Assembly (NCBI GenBank): GCA_010645155.1
Contig: CM021316.1
Span: forward strand, 3,588,800-3,652,799
Reading direction: 5' to 3'
DNA length: 64,000 nucleotides
Origin: Tigriopus japonicus
Lineage: Eukaryota > Arthropoda > Copepoda > Harpacticoida > Harpacticidae
The notes under the pieces were generated by a model. That model saw only the letters and a list, made by a program, of their open reading frames with translations. It was not told the DNA's origin and did no database searches. Position numbers and translations under genes: made by a program. Every line of letters begins with the position of its first letter. The stretch's first letter is position 1. Positions 35,578 through 48,300 of the stretch are shown one piece after another.

Positions 35578-36895
35578 TTCTGTTTGAGAATAGAGCGTGA
35601 ATACTTCAAGTGGTTTTTTTTAAAAAATCATAGTTTTACGAGTTAATCAATTTCAAGTATGCTTTGCATGAGTACACCTAAAACTGTTTCCTTCAATTGA
35701 TATTAGTACTAATGAATCAAAAACGCAATGTGTTACGAATGATTCCTGATTTGGTATGGGACTCTAATTTGTGACAACCCTGTGAGTGTGCATTAAATAT
35801 GCCTTTACTAGACTTTCAAAAAATTGTTAATTTAACAGGTTTAATTAAGAGTGCAGAAAACTTCTGATTGAAACCCAACTTTTAGGGAAAACTTGACCGA
35901 AAAAAGGTAGGACAACCAAAAAATCAATATCATTCAGATCAGCTTTTGTGCGTAATACCGTACTTCTAAGTAATAATGTCAATGCAAAGTTGAGACAAAA
36001 CGCTTTTTGTCGCGTTTTTCCAATAACGGTATCGTTATTGAGTTGATCTTGCATTTCATTGATTGATGATTTTATTTATTGGTGGAAAAGGCAAACAGAG
36101 AATTAGTCGTCTCTTTGACAGAGGCAGAAACCCGATGACTTCCTCAATTAAAGTTCACTCAGAAAATAGCAAGCGACCAACTGTTAGGTTCTAAAGGTAT
36201 GCTTTTGTTACAATTTACTATTGGTTGGTGTATTGCACAAAGCTCAACATTGTTCTATTTTCTAAACAGAACAGTTACTGCCTGCCACTTCATTTTAGGT
36301 CAAAGGTAACAGTAATTATTACTTGAGTGTTTCAATACTTCATTATTTAAGCACGATTGAGAAATCCATTAAGAGTTTACGAAACAAACTTTAAAATTCT
36401 TCATCTTCACCCAGATTGCCAAAGTGGAAGCACATTTCTTAACATATTCAGATTCCAGGTTCCAAAAAGGTAGGGACGAAACTTGTTTCTTGGGACGGGA
36501 CGTGTGGGACATAGGGGACGTCATTGCTCATAATGAAAAGAACAAACAAATATTAGATGGAAGAAGAATGGAAAATGGAGCGGGGAATTGGAGGAGAAGG
36601 TGGACTTTGAGCCACAAACCGTTAGGATTAACTGGTTCCACACGATTTCATTTCTTTAGCATTACTTCAGGACATCGTAACTCAATAAGAAGCTTAGTGT
36701 TCATCATTTTACATACATTGGTCGTAGATCATAGAGTTGTTTGTTCATTTCAAAAATGTGAACTCGATCTTAACGGTGATTATTGGTAACGCCAAGGTAT
36801 TTTTGTCTCGAGGGAGGCAAAGGCTAAGGCCTCAAAGAAGAAGAAGTACTAGGCCAACTTCGGAGCTGAGTGAAGCAACACATGTTGTTTCCAAA
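35578..36895. other. Stretch upstream of the TSNAXIP1-like gene
   Basis: A plus-strand frame at 36424-36789 (GTG-initiated, 121 codons) begins just after a plausible acceptor (cttcacccag at about 36406-36415) and could contain a 5' exon ending at a donor near 36471 (CAAAAAG/gtaggg). I could not link it to the gene below. Nothing else is seen. Confidence 0.35.
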
Positions 36896-38705
36896 ATGGC
36901 TCTGGCATCTCCCTCAAATTCAAGGTCCCCCAACGGTCCCAAATTCTTTGTCCGTCTCCAGCAGCGCTTAGCTCAATCACTGAAGGAAATTGAGGATGCC
37001 AAATACTCGTCCATCAAACGGGATCTAATGAGACTGGACCTGTATCGAAACGTATTCCAAGAGTTGGCCAGTCAACTCAAAACCTATGGAACGTTCTTGG
37101 ACCACATCCGATTGGAGTACGAGAAGCGTTTGCAATGGTTGGAAAAACGCTTGGCATGTGCTGAATCTGACAAAAACAGGTGAGTTCACATCTCAAGCTC
37201 GTGGTTTCGTCTGGAACTTGGTTGACCAAATTTGATCTTCCAGACTTCAGAACGACTTCAAGGAGCTTCAAACTAGTCTTTTGGAACAAGTTGACCCCAT
37301 GAATGCGGGAAGAGTGGGATTTGTGGAACCCGGTGGAAAAGAGGATAGTGGTCGCTCACGGGCTTTGGAAGCAATGCGTCAACGGGCTCGATATGCCCAT
37401 GCTCTCACCAAATTGGAACGAATGGAGAAGGAAAAGAATGATGTTCTAGAATCTCTTGCCAAGATTGAGGCCGTTAAATTGGAATTAGATCAGAAACTGG
37501 AGGTAAGCGGTTTTTAGGTAATGTTTATTGCGTGAACAATTCTCATTGGACATGTCAGTTTTACAATACAAGTTTTTTTTTTATTTTTGACGATGTTTTT
37601 TCTTCTTTTGGGTAGGTGATTGCTCACTCTGACTGGCCACTTGAGCAATTGATAACTTGTTTATCTCATATGGAAATGCGACGGAAGCCTACTGAGAATA
37701 TTTTTACGTGGTTACTAATTGGGATTGGAATGACATAAATAACTCAAAAAATCAAAAGTTTAATATCCAAAAACCCAAAGAAAGGTTAAAAACCCAAACA
37801 TCCATGGCATAATGCAGATAATAGGTCTTGCTGTTGCGTTTAATGCACACGAAACCTCCTTTTTCGGAGATCAATGAAGGATCACGTTCATTAGAATTCA
37901 TGAACAAAACGTTTTCAAGTTTTATTAAAGTGCTCTACGCAAGTGCAGATTATTATGAACTTGTCATGTTTTTTGCGTTTGCTGGTGTCTAGTTATAATT
38001 TCATCTGCAATGGAAATTTCAACTTGCTCAAGCAAAAAAACTACCGTTGATTCATTTACTCAAGCATCCAAATAACTAAATAATGCTCTTACGTTTTGGT
38101 TTGTGTTCTTGAACTAATTCCAATATTTTATCTTAAGTTTGATAGCGTCGAAAGTTGACCAAAGTGAATGGACATTGAATGCTCTAAGATTCATAAATTG
38201 TACTTCCCTAGCATGAGCAAGCGGCGAAGAATTTGATGTTCCACGAGTACGCCGAGCTTCAAACTGAGCTCTCCTGGTACAAAGAAGCCCAAAAGAATCA
38301 AGAAGATCCTGGTGTTCTCCGACTAGCTTTGGATCAATCCAGGAAAGATTTGTCCAAAGTCCAAGGTCTGCTAAACGACTTTACTTTCGGCTTCGATTCG
38401 ATCATTCCTCAATCCCAATACGACACTCTAATGAAAAAGTGGGTACCAATTTTGAAAAGTGTTCCCTTGCTCTCAGTGTCTCAAACGCAATGGTTGGTTG
38501 CTTGTTCCTTTGTTTGTCTTTTAGATACGAGAATCTGAGCCTCGAATTTGACCGTCTTGATGCCAAAGCAAAATACTTGTCCAAAGAAAATGGGGATCTC
38601 GTGTCGTACTTGCGGGAAATGTCCGTGGAACTTGAGAAACTACGAAATGAAGAGAAGCACTCGAACCCAGAGGACAAAGTCCACATCCAAGGCCACAATC
38701 AATAG
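36896..38705 (+). CDS. TSNAXIP1-like coiled-coil protein, four exons, 316 residues
   Basis: Human TSNAXIP1 binds translin-associated factor X and is linked to sperm and cilia. Exons are 36896-37179, 37244-37502, 38212-38438 and 38525-38705, with consistent phases (2, 0, 2). ATG at 36896 has a good context (CCAAAATGG); the frame is open further upstream, so an extra 5' exon is possible. The N-terminal part (RLQQRLAQSLKEIED, LRLDLYRN-type helices, about residues 20-95) matches the TSNAXIP1 N-terminal domain. The middle (EDPGVLRLALDQSRKDLSKV, about residues 200-220) matches the human segment with LTLALKMTRQDL. The remainder is heptad-rich coiled coil. The protein ends soon after (HNQ), so the C-terminal region of the 600-plus-residue human protein is missing. 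A polyadenylation hexamer lies at 38872. Family call fairly firm; orthology to TSNAXIP1 likely but unproven. Confidence 0.8.
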
Positions 38706-38871
38706 GTTTCATCAATTATGTACTTGAGATATTAATTTAAGTTATTTGAATCAGAAATTTTGCTGAAATTTGCATTGAAGATGAATTAGAATGTGTTTAG
38801 CAGCGATGGGAGCAATCCCAAAATTGGATCAATTCAATCTTCAAAAACTTTAATCAAGGTTAACAAGCATC

Positions 38872-38877
38872 AATAAA
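38872..38877 (+). terminator. Probable polyadenylation signal of the TSNAXIP1-like gene
   Basis: AATAAA 167 bases after the stop codon at 38703-38705, on the same strand. Confidence 0.5.
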
Positions 38878-41836
38878 ATGAAAAGGGTAAAACCATTATA
38901 CTTAATGGGGCTTTGCTTTGAATTTTTAAACACAAATGGCAAAAAAACTCGAGTTACAAGTTCAGGTTGAACGTTAATTGGAAGGCTCACGTAGTTACAA
39001 AACATAATTGCGAAGAAAGAAAACAAATTACTTTGATAAGTAGTGTAAAATAGGTGAAGTAAGGAACTCGGCATTTACGATTTTGAAGCGTTTCACTTTC
39101 TCAGGAGTGTCATCAACAGTGAGGGCCCTAATCTGAAAACTGGAAAAAATCATACTTGTCTGAAGTGTAAAATCTTAAAACTCGGGAATGCTTTTTGAAG
39201 ATAGGAATGAATGAACGAACAATCAAAAAAAAATGATTGGTCATGAACAAAGTAAAGGACCAGGGTAATTTTCATATTTAAATATTTGCCAAGGACTCAG
39301 ATGTTTATTCTGCATCTCTCTCTATTGGATGCACTTTAGGAACACCATTTAAAGACCAATATTGATCTTAACATGGTTTCTCAGACAGTTGAATTCCTAT
39401 TACAATGAATCCTGAACTTGGCAAACGACTATTACCACATTTCATTATTTTGTCTCTCTGGTTCAGTAGATATCAAACCTGCATTATGCTCGAGCGTTTT
39501 TCAAATTTATGGGGTAATTTGTTGACCTCTAATCCCAATAGTCCATGAGTTGTCAGGGCTTTCAGATTTAGAGCCTGAACCAAAGATTCAACAACGAGCA
39601 TTAATCTCTCATGAACATTAAAAAAATATTGAAAAGCCTTCCATAAGCTAAAGAAAAAAGAAAAAAAGTCTGTCTTGCATCTGATATTAAAAGTATCCCT
39701 TTTACTTGCTGACCGTTGATTCAAGCCTTGAATGGTTTAAATACTCTAGTGTTTTACACTCATGCATATGAGAGAACGTCGAGCATTTTAAGACAGACAT
39801 GAGCAACAAAGTTATTCTTGAATCGGAATGAAAATTGCCATACGTATTCAGGTTTGAGACCGAAAATCAGGTGGACGTCTAATCTGCATGAGCCACGAAT
39901 TATGTCGGCACATAAAAATGATTTAACGTGGCAATCTGCCCTCAAATTCAATTATCCGCAAGATAAATGTCTAGCGTCAGTGTTTGTCTCCCCTTCGCCA
40001 TTCCTATTCCCATTTCTCTGTGGCTTGCATAAAAAAGTTCAGCATAAGCAAATCCTTCACTGGACATCATTATGGGATTGCCAACAATTTTATCGCCCAT
40101 TTGGTCGTTGTGTTATCGTCGGGGACACGAATGAGCAATTGTTGAACTGATGTTCCGAAACGTTGGTCATTTCCCAAACCAACCCATTGAGGTCGAAATT
40201 GGTTCTGAGTTGGCTTCAAGCTGATTTGATCATCTCCACGGTTTGTGATGCATTCAGCAAAACGAGTGATCACAGTATGCACTCATGACTAGTGATGCCA
40301 AATTAGATGCATTTCGCAATATTAGCTGAAAAGTTTAGGCCTCGCTATCAAATCAAATTTGGACAATAAAACCTACAAACTTTGTAATGGTTCAGACGTT
40401 TCTCCGAAAATAATCACAGAACTTAGAAGTATCATACCCAAACTGAATGGTGAAAACTGAGATTGGCACATTGTAAGTTAAGCATGAAAATAGTATGCAT
40501 TACTCAGCCTCTCCTCTTTTGGACCAGACCGGAACTATCGTCTCAATTTCATGACCCAACCAATGGTTGACTCATCCCGAGTAGCAATGCGCTTTATGAC
40601 GAAGGCAATTTGCCAATTTGCTTCTACATTGTCTTTCTTTTCCGTTCAGCTTTTTCAGCACCCTCAAATCCTATTCTCGAAGCTTTGTCATGGGTTCGCT
40701 AGTTCGCTAGTCTGATAATGGATCGACTGTCTTTGTCACCAATTTTTGAGGGTTCATTACTGTTTGTTGGCTCATCCTTTTAGTGTAAGAATGCTTTGAG
40801 TGGAGTGGTAAGTGTGCCCTTGTGTTCATCTTTATGAACTCCCATGAGACGAATGCGAAGCGAAAGAAATTGGCGTATTTTCCCTTTGTTCTTCAACGTC
40901 CCTTACACAGCTAGAGTATGGTCACAGAATGAGTTTAGTAATGATGTATTTAAAGTAAGATTATGATATTTGGGTTTGAATAAAGAAGAAGCTATGTTTA
41001 CAAACTTGACTCTTTAAAATCTGACCCGTTACAAAACTGCATTGAAATTTTTACGATTACAAATAAGTGTTGGAAAGTAATAAGACATATATTCCATTGA
41101 GCCTTCGAAAAAAACGAAATCTTAGATATAGAGCCCTCTTTGTGTATTCATTATTCTTCGCTTGGGCCTCAAAATCATTTCAGATTGGTCGAAGATATGG
41201 AGGCTTTGAGGAGGAACAATACAGTCTTTGTATTGTATATTATCGGATTTTATTTCCGGCACATTTTGCCACGGCAACTTTTGATAGATCGGTTTCATAT
41301 CGCGTGGCTCAAGATATCAAGATATATTCGACATCAGGTACTAACTATGATTTTGTATTGTTAAATATGGCCTCGTCTTTTTAGCGTTTTTCTCAGTAAA
41401 GTAAGTTTTTGTTATTTTGACTTCGGCATCTTTCTCTGCCACATACCGGCCATGAAAGACATACAGGAAAGCATTTTGACATTATCTTTGATACATGACC
41501 CATTCCAGTGTCTATAAAACACCCTGCCATTAAAAAGAGTTGGATTCAGTGCGAAGTGATATTTCAAAAAAATCAAAACAAGCATCAAATATAGTTTACG
41601 AAGCATTTAGGTATTCATTTAACCATATCGTATGCTTTCAAAATGTCTAATTTCCCTTAGACAATAGCCTCACGAGGTCTCCACTCTTCTAACGGCTTTT
41701 GGCGGCGCGTTTAACCGTTCAACAGCGCTCTTCGCTAAGTTCCGACGCGGACCGAGCGCTGATAATTTCAAGTCAACAATTTCATCTTCTTTTCTGTTCC
41801 TTTTTACGACGCATCCATCTTGGCTCTTTGGAGACT
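38878..41836. other. Intergenic region before the Ig/FN3 gene
   Basis: No gene recognised. Open frames at 39818-40150 and 41067-41384 (plus, about 105-110 codons) are AT-rich and lack domains. A locally GC/CpG-rich patch at 41700-41765 precedes the presumed promoter of the adhesion gene. Confidence 0.45.
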
Positions 41837-41846
41837 TCAGTCAGTC
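41837..41846 (+). promoter_or_regulatory. Possible initiator upstream of the Ig/FN3 gene
   Basis: Two overlapping TCAGTC motifs, the arthropod initiator consensus, occur about 410 bases upstream of the first coding exon, 75 bases after a CpG-rich patch. No TATA box is at the right distance. The start site is inferred only. Confidence 0.2.
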
Positions 41847-42256
41847 TTTTGAGTACGAAAGCCGAAGTATGATACAACAGTGCTTCTAAGGATTACCAGT
41901 GCATCTCAGCAAATGCTCTAAATTGGAGAGTGCTTCCCCATTTTCAAAATTACCTTCCTAACTTTTATGTGACGAGGTACGAGAATGGCCGAATGACGAG
42001 TGTGGGACTGCGACTGTTACTTTGGGGACTTGCTTCAAAAGAATGAGGCATTCCGAAAGAAAGTGAGCCAGTCCTTTACGAACGTACATACGCAAAGAGA
42101 TAACCCCAAACTCGAATTAATATCACAACAGATCGACCGATCTTTTGACGGTGAAGTGTTTTGGTGCTTGCTAGTTCTCATAAAAGAAACTTTCCCCGAT
42201 CGGAAGACCCAATATAAGCTGGACCCTCGTGGTCGGAACTGAGAGTGAATTTGGGG

Positions 42257-42362
42257 ATGATGGTGTTCTATCCTGGGAAATGGGATCTCTCGTGGCCAAG
42301 GGACCTTGGCATAGCCCTGACGATCCTCTGCATGCTCCTCGGAATGGCTCTAAGCCACAAAG
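42257..42362 (+). CDS. Signal-peptide exon of the Ig/FN3 gene
   Basis: ATG codons at 42257 and 42260; the second has the better context (A at -3, G at +4). The encoded peptide has a short charged start, a hydrophobic core (LGIALTILCMLLGMAL) and a probable cleavage region before SHK. The exon ends at AAAG/gtaagg in phase 1, which fits the phase-1 acceptors at 50943 and 58484. It lies 8.6 kb from the next exon, so the link is inferred. Confidence 0.6.
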
Positions 42363-45300
42363 GTAAGGGAAATGGCTTCAAATCCCTGCCAAGTGAGGAA
42401 GTGAGTGAGGATTTCTCTCTGACTTATTGCTTCCTGATGCAGAAGTTTCATTTTTGCTCTCTCCGTCCATAGTCTAGGAGAGAGAAAAAAGAGATACCGA
42501 ATCACAGATTCTATCCGATCTTCAAATTTAAATGTATGCTCTTTCTTGTACATACTCCTTGGTAGACGTATTTCTTGCTTATCATCCCTTGCATGGACGA
42601 GCTTCCGAGAATGATTTATGTCATCCCTGGCACTCGTTTTGGAATGGCAAACTTGTAATGGCAATGAATTCAAACATATTATGCTCATATCGACTAATTT
42701 GCATGACAAATGTTATCTATCACGGCTCTTGAAGTCTTCTTTATGAGTGACATTTGGCATGCGTACCTCGTTCTAAACTGGAATTGACATAAAGCAATCA
42801 CCAAGGTAAACTCGGGTTTGACATGAGCATTCTAAAACTGTCTGACAGAGGTGAATCAATTCCCAATACTATTTGGCTCTTTACAGGCGCGTGTGTACGA
42901 AGGCACTAACCTATGAAAAATTCTAAGAGCCCTTCAACTTCAACCTTCCTTTGTGTTCCATATTTAGTTAAGACGAAAAATTTGGGGGAGGGACGTTGTT
43001 CAGAAAGACAGAAATCAAAGCAATGACACCAGCCTCCTCACGCCAAAATCGTTCTCTAAAGATCCAAAGTAGCTTTTTATTACAGGGAGAATGGACAATC
43101 GGGAAAACCGCAAACTATTAGTACAATCCTGGTTTCAAACTTGGGAACTTTTTTGACGTTTCGGGATAACTTTCAATTAATGTTCTGTAGGTCAGTTGTT
43201 GAGATAATTTGAAGGTGTAGTTGAAGCATGGGTGACGCCAAAATAGAAATAACCATGTTCAATTATAGTCTTAGAAACATAGAAGCTACGTTTTTTCAAT
43301 AACAAAACGCAGCTTACTCGAGCATGGCTATTTCTACTTTCTCATATACTTCTTCAATGTCCAAAAGTCCCTAGCAACTGACCTTTTACATTTCTCCGAG
43401 TGAAAATTACTTAAACAATTCTTACTCCTTGTCCGTACTTTTCGTATTTGCATCCTTCACCTTGTTTGTTTGTATTCGATGTCCATATTGCTTTTTTAGT
43501 ATTTTCAATGACATTTAGGGATGATTTTCGATTAATCCGTTAATCCGATTAAAGGAAAATATCGATTAAAAATTAATCGACTAATATTTATACACCTGAA
43601 ACGATTAATTTCGGAAAATTCAAAAGACCAAAATGGAAGAGAGACGCCGTTTTATTTCACTTTAATTCTTACGCAGAAGGAAGGATCGCAAAAAACAAAG
43701 GTTATCAATTGTATCATCAGCCAGAGATGATTTTTTTATCTTGAGTTTTTCTTTTGAAGCTTACAAGTGAGGGAGCGACCAAGATAAGCAATCAGAGCGC
43801 TCTGAAGAAATCAGCTTTTCCGGTTTGTTAAGCAATTTTTGACCTCAGAAATTGAGGTTTTACCTCTTTCCAAAATTAATCGTTTTAATCGATTAATCGC
43901 GATTGATCAACATCGATCAATCGTTAATCGTTAAAAATGAATTATGATTAATCAAAGCATTCCTAATAACATTCAAGGTCATGTAGTCCAAAAAAATTAA
44001 GCTGTTTCCAAATTGACGCTCTATGAAAGTTAACAGACTTTTGGCAAAAACGTGTCCAAGTTCAATCTTATCTTCTCCAAAATCTCTGTGTAAAATGGAA
44101 ACGAACGCTGTCACTCCAAACATGATCCCGAATGAGATCATCCCCCTCGTTTCTCCTAATCAATGCGTTTGTCAATTATGGACTGAATTTTATTCCTCAT
44201 TTAATGGCGAGACTAATTTCTGGGACTCTTCACTCTTTCTGTACAAATATAGGGTATAACTAAGTTCCAGCTCTTCTTCTTCTTCGGTCTTGAACTTGTG
44301 TAGTGCCAACAGTTTGAGTTCTCTCGGTCGTATTTGATCTTTTCCGGACAACTTGTTGTTTGACATGTTGAGCCACAGAATTGGGAAAATGAACGAAACG
44401 AAACGCAACTTGGTCCGTGTCAACCCCACAACAACGGGCCTATTCGTGACTCAATTGACAGCGACATGAACTCGAAGAAGACGTCTTGGATTCGCTCAAA
44501 TGAAAGGCTAAGAAGCCCAGTTTGTCTTCCACGGCAAAATCAAACGAGACGGATTCATAAACAGACTATTTCTGGTCGCGAGATTTTCCACTCGATGACG
44601 GACGGACACGAAGACCTTGATATACGTACTGTACATAGGGGAAGAATAAAACGAGCAATTAGAAAGGAGGGGGAGAGTACTCCTAACGATCGCAGAGTGC
44701 ATAGTGCATACCAATGGAATTTGATCACGCCAACCTTAACTTACTTCCTGGGAGGTCGTTGTATTGCCATGTGTTTTCCGAGTTTCCTCATTCTTCAGAA
44801 CTCTCCATAATTAGCCCCACCTTCTTTGCGAGAAAACGAAGGTCGTGTGTACGTTTTTTAGAGGTCATGACAAGTAGAATCCTCCCTCTGGCTTGAAGGT
44901 GAAAATCAAGACTGGTTTTCGAGGCCAAAGGAAAAATGCGGACATGCCCGGACAAGTAATTGTCTCTTTCAGCTATCAGAAAACTCGTGTCAAACTCCAA
45001 TTAGCGGGTCATCCATCCATCCATTTATCTATTGTTCCAAACTTGCTTGAACTTTCATTCAAACTCCAATATTGCACCATTTTTAAGTTCTAAGGGAATG
45101 CATCTACCAACATAAGCTATCAGATAGAAACACCGATGAAGAATTTTGGAACATTTGGGTGCATTGTTCGTCCTTGTCCTTGAGGACATATGTGAGAAGA
45201 TCACTTCTTCCATGCCCAAATATGCATGCCATGCGATTGCAAGGTTCGTTCGTACTGAGACACATTCATTCTTTGTTTGTTTATAATTATCTCGTCAAGA

Positions 45301-48300
45301 GTAATGTAAAACTCCCTTTCAACTACTTTTGTCCCCTTCCCTCAACGACAATGAGACAAGATGTGTTCCAGTAATTATCAGTTTATGAAAAAAGTTAAAC
45401 TCACCCAGTTCGGGCCTCTAAAATTTCCAGTGGGAAAAGGTCCCAGAAATATGAGGAATTGAGAGTGTGTACCGTATTTACTCAAGGAAAGTGTCAAGTG
45501 GGTCTTGTATCTGTCGATCCATTGGGAGAGTGGGATTCGGTTCACTGAATGATGTGGGTAGCGTGGGATATTTTTGCAGGGTCCGTCACTCACAATGAGC
45601 AAAAGTGGGTCAGAGGCCCACTACTACATACACATGATGATAAGAGGGTCAAATTACTCTTCCATGAAGATCCTGTTCGAGTGTAATGGCGACTCGTTAC
45701 TACGTACATGTAGACCTTTAGGTAGGTACAGATATACAGTATTCGATGCATACAATGCATCCATTCATTTTGGACAGGGTGAACAAGGAGAATATCCATC
45801 CAGTTTGGCACCCAAACTCTTGTGGAAGTGAAATTGAATTGAGTGTCAGGATTTGGGTCATATTTCACGTGTCATGGTTCGATGATTGCTTCTCATCTTC
45901 TCGTTTTGAGTGATGCCCGTCATTGTGTGCAAGTCCTCACAAATGATCAAGTAAAATCGTCAAGTCAAGAGGAATTTTTCTCGAGAGAGTGAAAATGATG
46001 AGCATACTGAAGACTACATACAATCACCCACCTCATAATCTGTGTTTTTTTCTGGCATTTGCAACAAGCCCGTGTCACTTGAATTTGTTGGCTCGTCTTT
46101 TGAGTATCAAAAGAAGCTCTAAAACAAATGCTCACACCCTGGTCTTTGACTTTGAAAAAAACGAAGTTTGCCTCTTTCCTCGTTCAAACAATTTCACTTT
46201 CTTTCGGTTCATAAATTGGCCAGTTTGGCATTTTGAGTGTTTACAAGAATGATACGAAAACGAGACAAGAGACACTCAAAAGCGAGTTGCTTGTCAGGGT
46301 TGCCAACTCGTTGGTTGTTTTTTCATGAAAAGGCATAAAAGACATCACCATTAAGCCGAGTTGAGCTGGAATTCAAGGTGAGATGTCACTCTAGCCAAGT
46401 GTGAAGTAGTCCGTGGAGAATTCTAAGTGGGTCTCATGGGGAGATATTCATGAGAGTTGTGCCTTTTTCAGTCAAGAGATGAAGACATTAGGCCTTATCT
46501 GGATTCTCACGTTACTACTTCTTGCGCCTATGGTGAACCAACCACTTTAGCTTAAAATTAGAGTCTTATCCAAGGTCTTATCTTTATTTGCTCAAAACGT
46601 TTTAAAGACTTCCGTGAGCTTTACATTTTGCCCTAATGACACACACTTCGTCCTTTTTTGCCAGTCTGGACTTTTTAAACCCATGTAATGCAGTGGTTCT
46701 TTCGGGTCGATTTCCCTGACCATTGCAGGACCTTTTCAATGTTCCCCTTGAGAGGCATTACCAAGATATCAATGATATATTGGATGTAGAAAGGAGGGAA
46801 GACCATATGAGTAGCTTTTCTGGAAATACCAGGACTTTGGATTTTTTACAGGGAGGTTTTTAAAGTGCTAGAATGAAACCAGGGCCTCGAGGAAATGTCA
46901 GGGAAGTTCTATTTTCATTGAAGGCGTGATTCGAGATGAAGAATTTGAGGATGAGAAACTCCAAGCCAAGTAGCAACATGCAAAACCTCCCCAAAAGAGA
47001 CGAATAAGGCTGTTCTATCCCATCCTTTCCTCAAAGGCTCAACCACAAGCTCAGAGCTCGGGCAAGTTTCGTTTTTTCGTGGGTACGGGAACAAACTGGG
47101 CTTGTTTTTTGCCTTTCAGGGAGTAAATGGCACCCAAGGTGTTTGTTTCTGGCCTTTTGTTTCGGAATATATTTGTTGAGGGAACCACTTGGGCAAACAA
47201 ACTTCTGACAAACCCATTAGAAACGAGTTAGGATGAACCAAGCAACTAAGCAAGCACTCTAGGATGTGCATCCTCGTCTTTGTAGACTCTTTATAGGATG
47301 GCTGTGGGGCCACCACAAATCGTACAACTACTTAGGGGCGCCTGGAGGGGCCTTAAATAATGCATCCCCTGGGTCCGAAATAACGTTTCAATTTAGCATT
47401 CTCTCAAGTTGCGTCGAAATAATACTCAGGCTGGAAAAACCACAAGTCCCGTGTTCTTCGAGCTTCCTTCATCTTCCTCAAGATTTATGATCTGGTTGAT
47501 CTAGATGGTTGTCGTCCTTGTGCTTGTTTAAGCAATAACAGACAAACAATTGGTCCTTTTCTTGTCCTTTGAATCTGCGTAAACGGAACAGCACTACATT
47601 AGGGAAATTGCTTGGACAAACCTCGCTAAACACCGTTCAGTGGTCCTCATTCGTTCTTGTTGACATACTTGAAGAACCTTGGGATCAGAACGGAAAAAGG
47701 ACCCCACAGAAAAGTGAAAATCCGGCTATGATTGGCCTCCTACCCAAACCTTTCATGCAGCCTTTCATAAGACCATTGATTTTTATGGTAATGTGCGGGA
47801 ATCATTCGAGACTGATGGTGGTCCATCCCCCAACTCTTTTCCGTTTTTTGGCACACTTTCATGAGCCTAATTAGGGATGGCTGTTGTTCCGGGTATTACT
47901 CTCACCTCAGGCAACTCTTCCGGTCTCTGGAATCCGAAGGTCAAACGGTAATGGTTTTTCTCGGGTGAAAGCCTTTCATGAATGGTAAGTGAGAGATGAT
48001 GACGGATGATCCAGTTTAGAGTGAGGGATCGAATCCAGGTCAAAATGGAACATGCAACACTAATCTTTTTGGCTGCCACGTTTAGCCAAGAAAGTCTCGA
48101 GAATATAAGGCCACCTATTGTTGGAACGATTGGTCCACATTCACGCTATGAGTCCAACAAGTCTGTTGTATGTACGGTCTCCAAGAATCTGCGAGCCTTC
48201 GAGTTCAGCTGCATAATTCTCACATTGATCATATTATTCATGCCAACTCGACTTGAATGAAAAAAACAGTCAAATTATGCAAGAACATAGAGTTTAGAGC

